Assembly (NCBI GenBank): GCA_964581105.1
Contig: CAZOMB010000002.1
Location: forward strand, 1-64,000
Origin: UBA10161 sp964581105
GTDB taxonomy: Archaea > Micrarchaeota > Micrarchaeia > Anstonellales > Anstonellaceae
DNA length: 64,000 nucleotides
Direction: 5' to 3'
The notes below the pieces were generated by a model that saw only the letters and a list, made by a program, of their open reading frames with translations, was not told where the DNA came from and made no database searches. Position numbers and translations under genes: made by a program. Below, in pieces: positions 7,310 to 15,790 of this stretch (positions within the stretch are counted from its first letter, which is position 1; the number at the start of each line of letters is the position of its first letter).

Positions 7310-8269
7310 TCACTCCCACTCTATTGTGCCTGGCGGCTTGGATGTGATGTCATATACTACTCTGTTTACATGGCCCTTTAGTTCGCGGGTAATCCTGTCT
7401 GAAATTTTTTCAAGAACAGGAGAAGGAATGCGGCATGCTTTTGCAGTCATGCCATCCAGGCTTTCAACTGCCCTTATTACAATTGTGAAACTGTATGCAC
7501 GTGCGTCACCAAGCACGCCAACCGACTTTACTGGCAAAAGCACTGCAAAATATTGCCAGGGAAGCCTCATTTTCCCCTCTTTGGAAGCATTTTCTATTTC
7601 TTGTTCTGCAATAAGGCATGCTTTTCTTACTATTTCTGTTTTTTCAGGAGTTATCTCGCCCATTATCCGAACAGCCAGGCCTGGGCCTGGGAATGGCTGG
7701 CGCTCTGATATCTCGCCTGGCAAGCCCAATTCCCTGGCAACTGCCCTTACCTCGTCCTTGTAAAGCTCGCGCAATGGCTCGCACAAGAGCATGTTCATTT
7801 TCTTTGGGAGGCCGCCGACATTGTGGTGTGATTTTATTGTGTCCCTGCCATTGCCTCCTGACTCTATCCAGTCAGGGGCGATTGTCCCTTGTATCAGGAA
7901 TGCTGCTTTTCTCTTTTTTGCCTGTTTTTCAAATACTTGTATGAATTTTCTCCCGATTATCTTCCTTTTTTTCTCAGGTGAGCTTGCCCCTTTGAGTGCT
8001 GAGAAAAATTGCCTGCTTGCATCTATTATCTGGAGGGTTACGCCTGCCCTTGCAAGCATTGCTTTTGCCTGCTTTGCCTCATCCTGCCTTACAAGCCCTG
8101 TATCAACAAATATGCAGTGGATGTTTTTGCCAAGCGCTTTTGTTGCAAGGGCTGCTGCTGTTGATGAGTCAACCCCCCCTGAGACTCCTATTATTGCCTT
8201 TCTTTCCCCTACTTGCTTTTGCATTGAGCTTATAGCCTGAGAAATGAATTTGCTGGCATCAAATGGCAT
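7310..8269 (-). CDS. guaAB: GMP synthase, ATP-pyrophosphatase subunit
   Basis: 319 aa. The PP-loop motif SGGVDSST is at about residues 30-37. The later 'TIAPDWIES', 'KSHHNVGGLP' and 'RQPFPGPGLAVRI' blocks are diagnostic of the GMP synthetase ATPPase and dimerisation domains. It adenylates XMP and receives ammonia from the amidotransferase encoded just downstream. ATG 8269 gives the usual archaeal length. Confidence 0.92.
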   Translation of the reverse strand: MPFDASKFISQAISSMQKQVGERKAIIGVSGGVDSSTAAALATKALGKNIHCIFVDTGLVRQDEAKQAKAMLARAGVTLQIIDASRQFFSALKGASSPEKKRKIIGRKFIQVFEKQAKKRKAAFLIQGTIAPDWIESGGNGRDTIKSHHNVGGLPKKMNMLLCEPLRELYKDEVRAVARELGLPGEISERQPFPGPGLAVRIMGEITPEKTEIVRKACLIAEQEIENASKEGKMRLPWQYFAVLLPVKSVGVLGDARAYSFTIVIRAVESLDGMTAKACRIPSPVLEKISDRITRELKGHVNRVVYDITSKPPGTIEWE

Positions 8270-8278
8270 TTGAAAACC

Positions 8279-9319
8279 TCACTTTTTTTTGTGCTTTTTC
8301 CTGTGACCTTTTTTGCCTGCAAAGTAATTTACCCCTACAACAAGCACAAAAAGCGCAACAAGGATTGCAGCTAACATTACAAATATTGTGATGATTGAAT
8401 AGTCTGTTGCTTTCTCTTGTTCTGGCTGCTGAACAATTGCAACCGGCTCTTGTTTCTCCTCTTGCTCATCAACTTGTTCTGGCTCAGCTTGCTGTGCTGC
8501 CAAAACCTCTGTTGAGGAGGTCAGGTTGTCATAAATGAATTCATAAATTCCTGGCTCTGCTGCATTTATGTGTGCTTTGCCCTGTTCATCAGTCTGAAGC
8601 GTGGTTGTTCCTGAAGGCGCAGTTGCAGTTATTGTTTGTCCTGCAATTGGCTCAGTACCTTTTGCAAGAACAACCTCGATAAGAGAATACTGCTGTGCTT
8701 GGCTTGGGGATGAGATTTCAGGCACAGATTCTGGCTCTTGCTGCTCTTGCTCAAGCTTTACATTTACCTCTTTAAAGCCAGCCTGCTGCAAAAATACTGG
8801 TTTTGCCCCTTTTTCAAAGCCAGGAGACTCAAACTCCAACTCATAGCTTCCTTCAGGGAGGAATGACAGTATGTAATAGCCATGCTTGTCTGGCCCAATT
8901 TTCTTTTCAATCAAGCCGTCTTTGTATGCGGTTATTGTTGTGTTCCCAAAATCAGCTGGTCCTGTTATCTGCCCATATGCACTTGCGTATGAAACCAGTT
9001 GGCGCATTGTGAGGGTTATGTTTGTCTTTCCAGCCACTTCAACAAGCGAAACATGCAAAGGGTAAGGATAGCGCTCAAGAAGCGCAAAATAGCTGCCGTT
9101 TGTAAGGTTAAAGCTTGCAACCCCATCCAAATCAGCCTCTGTAGACACCAGGGTTACGCCTTCTGAAACAATGGACACGTCTGTGCCAACTGCCAGCGTT
9201 CCTTCTGTCACTGTAACCTTGATATAAAGCTGCTCTGCTGCTGCGCATGAAAGCAACAGCGCAAAAAGTGCGAATGTTTTTACTGCAATGCTCACAAGAC
9301 CACCAACAAGTCTATTCAT
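8279..9319 (-). CDS. Membrane-anchored surface protein with regulatory-like beta domains
   Basis: 346 aa. A signal peptide covers residues 1-28. Two or three carboxypeptidase-regulatory-like beta modules follow (for example 'TDVSIVSEGVTLVSTEADLDGVA', shortened here to its sense: a beta turn with acidic residues). A Gln/Glu/Pro-rich linker lies around 190-210 and again around 280-305. One transmembrane helix near 310-335 is followed by a strongly basic tail. The design matches the protein at 5092-6384 (outside beta domains, single C-terminal anchor). It lies 9 bp downstream of the pilin-like cassette, or may be its own unit. The function is unknown. Confidence 0.7.
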   Translation of the reverse strand: MNRLVGGLVSIAVKTFALFALLLSCAAAEQLYIKVTVTEGTLAVGTDVSIVSEGVTLVSTEADLDGVASFNLTNGSYFALLERYPYPLHVSLVEVAGKTNITLTMRQLVSYASAYGQITGPADFGNTTITAYKDGLIEKKIGPDKHGYYILSFLPEGSYELEFESPGFEKGAKPVFLQQAGFKEVNVKLEQEQQEPESVPEISSPSQAQQYSLIEVVLAKGTEPIAGQTITATAPSGTTTLQTDEQGKAHINAAEPGIYEFIYDNLTSSTEVLAAQQAEPEQVDEQEEKQEPVAIVQQPEQEKATDYSIITIFVMLAAILVALFVLVVGVNYFAGKKGHRKKHKKK

Positions 9320-9340
9320 GGAAGCAATAAAAACATTGGT

Positions 9341-9706
9341 CTATGCTTGTTCCGGCCTCCAGCATGAGATAGTGGCATTTTCCAATGAACCACTTTGCCA
9401 TATTGGGAATGTGAACGCTGTTTTTTCTTCTTTAAAATGGCTGCAGGAAGAGTAACCTATTTGTGCTGTTTTTACTTCTATGCATAAATCTGAGAGTGGG
9501 TGGATTTTGTCAATTTTTTCCCTAATGGTCTGCTCCTCAAAATCCTTTGACTTTGCTATTATTGCTGCTGCATCTGAGCACAGGAAAAAGTCTGCTTCCC
9601 CTGCAGTTGAATGGGAAAATAGGGCCAGGAGGGGGAGGGAAACCAAAAGCAGCATGAATGACAGTGCTGCTTCAAGGGAAAAAAGAAAGCCCCTTTTTTG
9701 ACTCAT
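9341..9706 (-). CDS. Pilin-like protein 4 of the cassette
   Basis: 121 aa, start ATG 9706 inside the end of the upstream gene (4-bp overlap). The N-terminus 'SQKRGFLFSLEAALSF' has the basic-then-hydrophobic form of an archaeal prepilin with Glu 5-7 residues into the mature helix. Four Cys occur in the globular part. Four such genes overlap in a row (9341-11019), as for minor pilins assembled together. An upstream-extended reading frame is rejected because the pilin leader would be buried. Confidence 0.6.
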   Translation of the reverse strand: MSQKRGFLFSLEAALSFMLLLVSLPLLALFSHSTAGEADFFLCSDAAAIIAKSKDFEEQTIREKIDKIHPLSDLCIEVKTAQIGYSSCSHFKEEKTAFTFPIWQSGSLENATISCWRPEQA

Positions 9707-10158
9707 GACATGCAGACCTCCAAAAGCACTGGCTCGCCTGACATGAGGGCAAGCCTTTTTGTGCAATATACTTGGTTTGCCTTTTGCCCTTTGCTTGAGA
9801 AAAAAATATCCTTTTCTTTGCTTTTGACTGAAACGCTTGCAAACTCCTTGCCTGCGATTGCAAGTGCATTCTGCAAATCGATTTGTTCAAGCTGGGTTTT
9901 GTCGATTTCCCATGCTTTTGTGTACTCAGCTGTCCCAATGCCCTTGTTGTTCTTTGCTGCCTGTGAAAGGATATATGAGGAAAAGCGCAGCGAAACAAGG
10001 GAAGAGGAGGTTTCTGTTGCTGAGGAATCTGCAAATGCGCTTGCAGCTGAAAGAAGCATTGAAAACGAGGCAAATGCAAGAACTGCAAGGACTAGGGCAA
10101 AGCCTGCGTCAATTGAGAAAAACGCATTATGCGCTTTTCTTTTGGCTGTTTTCAACAT
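9703..10158 (-). CDS. Pilin-like protein 3 of the cassette
   Basis: 151 aa. One N-terminal hydrophobic helix (about residues 14-42) follows a basic stretch; the rest is Ser/Ala/Lys-rich with a C-terminal pair of Cys. It is organised like type IV minor pilins, but the leader ('NAFFSIDAGFALVLAVLAF') lacks the standard QGxxEY box. It overlaps the next gene by 4 bp and the previous gene by 32 bp, which implies translational coupling. Confidence 0.58.
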   Translation of the reverse strand: MLKTAKRKAHNAFFSIDAGFALVLAVLAFASFSMLLSAASAFADSSATETSSSLVSLRFSSYILSQAAKNNKGIGTAEYTKAWEIDKTQLEQIDLQNALAIAGKEFASVSVKSKEKDIFFSSKGQKANQVYCTKRLALMSGEPVLLEVCMS

Positions 10159-10480
10159 GCAAAATCCCCTGCTGGCTCATTGAAACCTTGTGGAACAAAG
10201 GCTCTCTTATGCTTGGATTTTCCTTTGATGCAATTGCAGTGCCTTGCGATACAGGCACTGCAGAAATGTTAAGGCTTAGTTGGGAGCCTGAAAGAGCGCC
10301 TGCTGCAGTGTCAATAGAAAGCACAGAATAGGAAAGCATTTTCCTTTGTCTTGAAATCTCAACTGACTCTGAAAATGCATGTATGACTGACTGTGATGCA
10401 AGCAAAAGGATTGCAAGGGCTGACAAGAGGGCTGCAAATGAAACCAGTGCTTCAAGCGAAGCCTGTGCCTTTTTTGTCAA
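10127..10480 (-). CDS. Pilin-like protein 2 of the cassette (class III leader)
   Basis: 117 aa. The start 'MTKKAQASLEALVSF' resembles the class III prepilin site (K-A-Q-A-S-x-E-A), with a hydrophobic helix to about residue 30. The remaining domain is short and Ser-rich. The 4-bp overlap with the gene upstream and 32-bp overlap with the one downstream place it in the coupled cassette. Confidence 0.62.
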   Translation of the reverse strand: MTKKAQASLEALVSFAALLSALAILLLASQSVIHAFSESVEISRQRKMLSYSVLSIDTAAGALSGSQLSLNISAVPVSQGTAIASKENPSIREPLFHKVSMSQQGILHVENSQKKSA

Positions 10481-11019
10481 AATTCCACCTCATGGGCCTG
10501 CGGGAAGGCTGTTGAATAGCCAATGCCAAATGAATCTGAGTAAAGGGAAAAGCCAACTTCAGAAATGTGGATTTTCCTCTCAAGAACATTTACTTCAAAT
10601 GAGCCTGTGCATACTGGGTTTGAAAGCGCAAAGGCGCCTTGGGGGATTTGCGGGGATTTTGTTTGCGACATTCTCAGGGAAGCCTGCTGTAAAGTTGCTT
10701 CTGATGTGCTGCTGCACCAGAACAAAATGCTATAGCCATGTTCCTGCAACTTTCCTTCAAAATCAAGTGCCTGAAGATAGGCTGCTGTTGCTGCTGACTG
10801 GCTTGCCTTATCTTTTGGCGCTGTTTTAAGGGCAAGGGAAACTGTTTGAGACAACGAGGAGTAAAAAGCCTGCTTTATTGCAATTTGTCCAATATGCAAT
10901 GACTGGAACTTTTGGTAAGAGTTGTCAGGAACAGCTTTTGAGAAATTTTCAGCTGACACAAGCAGGGCAAGAAGGAAAACTGTGCACAGTATGAAAGAAA
11001 CAAAGCCCTTTTTCATCAT
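10477..11019 (-). CDS. Pilin-like protein 1 of the cassette
   Basis: 180 aa with a single N-terminal hydrophobic helix (residues 5-24), then a globular extracytoplasmic domain containing two Cys. It is the first of four overlapping genes with the same topology. Its start codon overlaps the end of the M42 aminopeptidase gene by 4 bp, so the whole set is read through from that gene. It could also be a plain secreted protein. Confidence 0.55.
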   Translation of the reverse strand: MMKKGFVSFILCTVFLLALLVSAENFSKAVPDNSYQKFQSLHIGQIAIKQAFYSSLSQTVSLALKTAPKDKASQSAATAAYLQALDFEGKLQEHGYSILFWCSSTSEATLQQASLRMSQTKSPQIPQGAFALSNPVCTGSFEVNVLERKIHISEVGFSLYSDSFGIGYSTAFPQAHEVEF

Positions 11020-12056
11020 GAGAGCTCTTGTGCCAGCTTTACAAGGTAGTTTTCTGTTTTTTCTATGTCAGCAACAGAGCATACTGCAACATTTGAGTGT
11101 ATGTACCTGGTTGGCACGCATATTGCTATTGAGGGTATGCCCCCTCTTTCCCCATAAACTGATGCTGCATCAGTTGAGCCTCCCTCTATTACCTCAAGCT
11201 GGTAAGGTATTTTTGCCTTTTTTGCAACTGAAATGCACTTGTTTTTCAGCTCTGAGTCTGCAAAATTGCCTATTCCCCTTGCCTCAACTATGCTGATTGC
11301 AGGACCTTTGCCTATTTTTATGAGCATTTCATCCTCAGTCATTTCCGGGTGGTCTCCTGCAATTGATGTGTCAACTGCTATGAATGCAGACGGCTCCAGA
11401 TTGTATGCTGCAAGTTTTGCCCCCTTGCCAAAGGTTGAAACTTCCTCCTGCGCTGTGCCAACAAGCACTATGTTCTTGTTTTTGAGCCTTTTTGCTATTT
11501 GAATAAGAATATAGCAGCCCACCCGGTCATCAAGCGCTTTTCCCGTCACAAGCCTTTTGTTCAGGGTTTTTGTCTGAAGGTCAAATGCAATTGCATCGCC
11601 AATCCTTACGCCCATTTTTTCTGCTTCTTTTTTGTCCTTTGCCCCAATGTCAATGAACAGGTGCTTGCTTTCAATTGCATTTTTCATTTCCTCTTTTTTT
11701 TGCATGTGTGGGGGCTTGTTGCCAATTACCCCGTAAATCCTGCCCTTTTCAGTCTGTATTACCACTCTTTGGTTGACAAGCACCCTGTCATCTATCCCGC
11801 CTATTTTCACAAAGCGCAAAAAGCCCTTGTCATTTATGTACTTTACAAGCATGCCAATCTCATCCATGTGAGCTCCGAGCATGAGGGGCTTTTTCCTTGC
11901 CTTTGGGGAGGCAGCAATTACATTGCCAAACCTGTCTGTTTTCACTTTAAAGCCGTGTTTTTTGAGTTCTGCCGCCATTATGCTGGCTATTTCTTGCTCA
12001 TAGCCAGGAACCCCAAAAGACTCTGCAAGCTTTGAAAGAAGTCTCATGTCTGCCAT
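11016..12056 (-). CDS. M42 family (TET-type) aminopeptidase
   Basis: 346 aa. The co-catalytic metal-site residues of the M42 family are all present: His in 'LGAHMDEIG', Asp in 'ALDDRVG', the Glu pair in 'GTAQEEVS', Asp in 'AVDTS' and His in 'RYIHS'. Family members form large tetrahedral cytosolic particles that trim peptides released by the proteasome. ATG 12056 is used; M4 is an alternative. It is the first gene of a run that continues into the pilin-like cassette. Confidence 0.88.
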   Translation of the reverse strand: MADMRLLSKLAESFGVPGYEQEIASIMAAELKKHGFKVKTDRFGNVIAASPKARKKPLMLGAHMDEIGMLVKYINDKGFLRFVKIGGIDDRVLVNQRVVIQTEKGRIYGVIGNKPPHMQKKEEMKNAIESKHLFIDIGAKDKKEAEKMGVRIGDAIAFDLQTKTLNKRLVTGKALDDRVGCYILIQIAKRLKNKNIVLVGTAQEEVSTFGKGAKLAAYNLEPSAFIAVDTSIAGDHPEMTEDEMLIKIGKGPAISIVEARGIGNFADSELKNKCISVAKKAKIPYQLEVIEGGSTDAASVYGERGGIPSIAICVPTRYIHSNVAVCSVADIEKTENYLVKLAQELS

Positions 12057-12109
12057 ATTATCCCCCCTGAGAACAAAGGAAAAACTCGCTCAAAGGTTAA
12101 AAAGGAGTG

Positions 12110-12694
12110 CTAGGATTTGTACTTTTCCTTCAAGACTTTCACTATTTCTACAATGGCCTTGTATATTGGTGATCTGATAACAGCCTGGCATACAAAGGGA
12201 ACGACCAAGGATTTGTAGTTTTCCTTGAAGCTTTTCGCCATTTCTACAATGGTCTTGTATATTGGTAATCCGACGATAGTCCTGCATGCAAAAGGAACAG
12301 CTAAAGCATGTGAAACAACTGTAATGAATGTTCCTGGCTGTGCAATTAGGGGGTATAAACACAAGCCAACTGTTAAAGCAAAAGAAGTTGCTGTCTTTAT
12401 GCTGTTGTAAGAGGAACCAGTGCTCAAGAAAATTGCAGTCCTAAGTACTGCTTTTCGCAGGGTTTCTTTCATTTTTGATGAAAGGGTTTGCCCTTGTTCT
12501 TGTTTTGGCTCCTTTTTTTGCCTTGGCTCCTGTTTTTGAGGTTCCCGCCTCCAGGGAGCATTGTCCCGTAGTCTACGAAAAAACTCTATGGCTCTTTTGG
12601 TTTTGGAGGTGTGCCTAAATGGACCTGAGAAATCTTTCGTATGATCCTGGTCATGGCTAGTGTGGTGTGTGATTTTCTCTTTTAAGGCATTCAT
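12110..12694 (-). CDS. Orphan protein with internal 32-residue duplication
   Basis: 194 aa, not recognised. Residues 1-75 are hydrophilic and rich in His, Lys, Gln and Pro. One or two hydrophobic segments follow (about 95-130). The C-terminus contains two adjacent copies of a unit of about 32 residues ('AVPFACRTIVGLPIYKTIVE' and 'VVPFVCQAVIRSPIYKAIVE'), each ending in KEKYKS/KENYKS. The duplication is also visible in the DNA (about 12113-12210 against 12211-12305). It is probably membrane-associated. Confidence 0.6.
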   Translation of the reverse strand: MNALKEKITHHTSHDQDHTKDFSGPFRHTSKTKRAIEFFRRLRDNAPWRREPQKQEPRQKKEPKQEQGQTLSSKMKETLRKAVLRTAIFLSTGSSYNSIKTATSFALTVGLCLYPLIAQPGTFITVVSHALAVPFACRTIVGLPIYKTIVEMAKSFKENYKSLVVPFVCQAVIRSPIYKAIVEIVKVLKEKYKS

Positions 12695-12729
12695 GCTAGA
12701 GTTGTGCTAGAAAGAGTATAAAAATGTAT

Positions 12730-13593
12730 CTAAACCCCTAGCTTCATGCCATCATATGCAACTTTTGCGTTTTTGAAGGCTTTTTTTGCCTCTGTTAAAA
12801 TCTGCTTTTCATCCCTGTACCGGCCTGAGATGTGCGTGAGCAAAAGAAGCTTTGCTTTTGCAGATGCTGCTGTTTTTGCAGCCCTGAAGGCTGTTGAGTG
12901 CTTTGCCTGTGCAGCATCCTCTTTTTTGTCCTCGCAAAATGTTGCCTCATGTATGAGAAGGTCTGCCTGTTTTGCAGCCTTTTTCACATCTAGGCATGGC
13001 GCTGTGTCGCCTGTGTAAACTATTTTCTTTCCCTTTTGCAGGTATGTGACATCTTCTAGCTTGATTGTTTTTTTTCCTATTTTTATTTTGCCCTGCTTTG
13101 AAAGCTTTGAGAAAAGGGGCCCTCTTACCCCTAAGGACTTTGCCTTTTTCTCATAAAAGCGCCTTCTGTCCTTTTCCTGCAGCACAAAGCCAAAGCTGTT
13201 AATTGAATGGCTTGTCTTGAATGCTGATATTGAAAAGCCCTCAAATTCTGCCACTAATCCTGGCTTGTACTCAATTATTTTTGTGAAATGCTTCTTTGTG
13301 AATGCATTTGCAGAGCCTGCAGGCACATAAATTGCAAGTTCAGTTTGCCTGTTGTTAAGCCTCATTGTCTCAACAATTCCAAATACCCCTAAAAAGTGGT
13401 CCAGATGCATGTGGCTTATGAAAATTGCCCTTATTCCCATGTAAGAAAGGCCGTATTTCATCATCTGCCGCTGTGTGCCTTCACCGCAGTCAAAAAGCAA
13501 AATATCTCCATTTTTCCTTATTGCAACTGAGGAAAGGTTCCTTTGCACTGTTGGCACAGCTGAGGATGTGCCGAGCATGGTTATTTCAAACAT
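12730..13593 (-). CDS. rnz: Ribonuclease Z (tRNA 3' processing endonuclease)
   Basis: 287 aa MBL-fold enzyme. The metal motif HMHLDH is at residues 61-66, the downstream acid is in YTGDTAPC, and a His is in 'LLLLTHISGRY' near the end. The exosite arm characteristic of tRNase Z lies around residues 145-180. The N-terminal 'LGTSSAVPT' motif is also family-typical. It cuts pre-tRNA after the discriminator base, needed here because the tRNA genes do not encode CCA. Confidence 0.92.
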   Translation of the reverse strand: MFEITMLGTSSAVPTVQRNLSSVAIRKNGDILLFDCGEGTQRQMMKYGLSYMGIRAIFISHMHLDHFLGVFGIVETMRLNNRQTELAIYVPAGSANAFTKKHFTKIIEYKPGLVAEFEGFSISAFKTSHSINSFGFVLQEKDRRRFYEKKAKSLGVRGPLFSKLSKQGKIKIGKKTIKLEDVTYLQKGKKIVYTGDTAPCLDVKKAAKQADLLIHEATFCEDKKEDAAQAKHSTAFRAAKTAASAKAKLLLLTHISGRYRDEKQILTEAKKAFKNAKVAYDGMKLGV

Positions 13594-13623
13594 GCAAAAA
13601 TTAGGGCAATGGGCATATAAAAG

Positions 13624-14352
13624 CTAATCTTTGGCATTGAGAAGGTATGCTCCTGTTGTTATTATCACTATTACAAGGGCTGCAAGGGAAATGAGGGGGT
13701 TTTTCCTCAAGAAATCAATTGGGTCATTTGAGTCTCCTTCTGGCTTGAGTGAGTCAAGCAGATTGCCATTATTTGACTGGTTTAATGAAATGTTTGGAAG
13801 AGAAAAGCCACTTGAGTTGTTTTGCGACTGGTTTTCCCCAAGCGCATTTTTCAGTGTCTCAAAAAGCCTTCCTGCCTCTTTTTCAATGTTTATTGTTTCT
13901 GATGCCTCAACAATCTCTGACTTTAATGAGATTTTTGATATTGACCCTTGCTCAGACTCGCCTGGCTGTAAAAGCACAAGCACTGGAATTTGTACGGAAA
14001 GAACAGAGGAGTTTGCACAGGTATTGTCCTGAACATCGCAAATGAGAAATGCTTCTGCTGTTTTTTGTTCCCCAAGCATTGATGGGAATTGTATGCTTGA
14101 GTTGTTTTGCGCTGTTGCAGTGATTTTTACTGCAATTGACTTTCCCTCAAGCCCTAAAAGCGCTGAATCTGGCACTGCCCATGCTGCATTTATTGTCCCG
14201 TTGTAGGAAATTCCTGGTATAAGCTCTGCAAATCCAAAGTCATATGAATAGTCCACAAGCTTCTCAACCGGGGAAATATTCAGCTCAACCTCGTCTGTAA
14301 AAGAGGTTGAGAGAAGGTATGCTAAGAGCAATCCTGCAGTCAAACTGGCCAT
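13624..14352 (-). CDS. Secreted, C-terminally anchored protein of unknown function
   Basis: 242 aa from ATG 14352 (a TTG three codons earlier is less likely). Residues 1-18 form a signal peptide, the middle is Asn/Ser-rich with several glycosylation sequons and two Cys, and a hydrophobic helix spans about residues 216-236. The bulk should lie outside the cell. No family is recognised. It is the same strand and possibly the same transcript as pheS. Confidence 0.62.
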   Translation of the reverse strand: MASLTAGLLLAYLLSTSFTDEVELNISPVEKLVDYSYDFGFAELIPGISYNGTINAAWAVPDSALLGLEGKSIAVKITATAQNNSSIQFPSMLGEQKTAEAFLICDVQDNTCANSSVLSVQIPVLVLLQPGESEQGSISKISLKSEIVEASETINIEKEAGRLFETLKNALGENQSQNNSSGFSLPNISLNQSNNGNLLDSLKPEGDSNDPIDFLRKNPLISLAALVIVIITTGAYLLNAKD

Positions 14353-14382
14353 GCATAACAAAACACGAGGAAGTATTTAATC

Positions 14383-15786
14383 TTAATGCAGCTTCTGTTT
14401 TCTTATCCAGCCTATGTTGCTCTTGTAAAAGGTGCGGATATCCCCTATGTCATTGAGAAGCATAAGTGGCCGCTCAAGAGATAAGCCCCATGCTAAAACA
14501 GGGTACCGGTCGCAAAGCGGGATTGATACTTCTGGCCTGAAAATGCCTGCCCCCCCAAGTTCAAGCCATTGTTTTTTCTTTTCAAAGTAAACTGTCACCT
14601 GCAAAGAGGGCTCTGTGTATGGGAAATATGAAGGTTCAAAGCGTATTTTCTCAAACCCGAGTTTTTTGTAAAACTCCCTTAGGCACCCCAACAAATCCCT
14701 GAAGGTTGCGCCTTCCCATACCACTATCCCTTCTACCTGGAAAAATTCTGCCAAATGCTTGTAATCAGTTGCCTCATTGCGGTATACTTTGCCTATTGAG
14801 AAGTATTTTTTTGGCTGCTTGTTCCTGCAAAAATTGTACAGGTATGATGCAGATACTGTGGTTGTGTGCGTTCGAAGAACTGTCTTTTTTGCGTTTTTCT
14901 CAAGCCAGTCGCCCCCCCAGGATTTTTCATGTATTTTTTTCACTCTTGCAACCAATGAATCATCTTTTGGGAGAGAGGAGGATGATTTTAAGTAAAAGGT
15001 GTCAGCCAAATCCCTTGCAGGATGGTCCTGTGGCTGGAAAAGAGCGTCAAAGTTCCAGAATGATGACTGTATTTGCGGCCCATACATTTCCTCAAAGCCC
15101 ATTTGCATGAAAATTTTGGTTATTTTTTTCCTTAGCCTGGAAATCATGTGCCTTTTTGCTGCAAAAGGTATTTCTGCAGGCGCTGAAATGTCATATTCGC
15201 GAAGCTTTGTGTTTTTCCATGAGCCTGACAAAAGCATGTCGCGTGTCAATACATTTACTGATTCTGATTGGGGCTCTTCTGGCGCAACTGCTGTTGGCTC
15301 AATGTAAAGGGTTTTTTCTGTTTCAATTGTAATAAGTTTTCTTTTGAGAAGGAGCTTTTCCTCTTCTGTGCTTAACTTCTCATTGTTTTTTAGTTTTTTG
15401 AGAGAAACCATTGGCCCATAATCTTGCTCAAGCTCTTTTTCAGATACCAACTTTCCCTGCTCAACTTTTACCCAGCCGTTTTTTGTTGCCCATGCCAAGC
15501 CAATGGTCCTTTCTTCCTGTGAAAGGGATGATACTGTGGATGATGCTTGCGCTGCCTTGTGGACCTTTTGCTCTGGAAACCCGTCTGACAGGAACTTTTC
15601 TGCTTGCCCTGTGAGAGTAGTTTTCTTTTCCTCTAAATACTCAAGGGAAACATAGCCTTTTTCCTTGAGGCTTTGGCAGAATGAGTGTATTGATGAAACA
15701 GGTATCCCAGACTCCTGGGAGAGCTTTTGTGCAGGCATTTTCTCCTTGAGATGTGATAGTATTTTTGACTCAATTTGGTGAAGCAT
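14383..15786 (-). CDS. pheS: Phenylalanyl-tRNA synthetase alpha subunit
   Basis: 467 aa. An N-terminal winged-helix region (about 1-80) is followed by the class II core, with 'HPARDLADTFYL' and the Phe-pocket region near 'YFPYTEPSLQV', and motif 3 'ERPLMLL' near the C-terminus. With PheT it charges tRNA-Phe. The beta subunit gene is not in this window, so the two subunits are encoded apart. A secreted-protein gene lies 4 bp upstream. Confidence 0.93.
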   Translation of the reverse strand: MLHQIESKILSHLKEKMPAQKLSQESGIPVSSIHSFCQSLKEKGYVSLEYLEEKKTTLTGQAEKFLSDGFPEQKVHKAAQASSTVSSLSQEERTIGLAWATKNGWVKVEQGKLVSEKELEQDYGPMVSLKKLKNNEKLSTEEEKLLLKRKLITIETEKTLYIEPTAVAPEEPQSESVNVLTRDMLLSGSWKNTKLREYDISAPAEIPFAAKRHMISRLRKKITKIFMQMGFEEMYGPQIQSSFWNFDALFQPQDHPARDLADTFYLKSSSSLPKDDSLVARVKKIHEKSWGGDWLEKNAKKTVLRTHTTTVSASYLYNFCRNKQPKKYFSIGKVYRNEATDYKHLAEFFQVEGIVVWEGATFRDLLGCLREFYKKLGFEKIRFEPSYFPYTEPSLQVTVYFEKKKQWLELGGAGIFRPEVSIPLCDRYPVLAWGLSLERPLMLLNDIGDIRTFYKSNIGWIRKQKLH

Positions 15787-15790
15787 CAGC

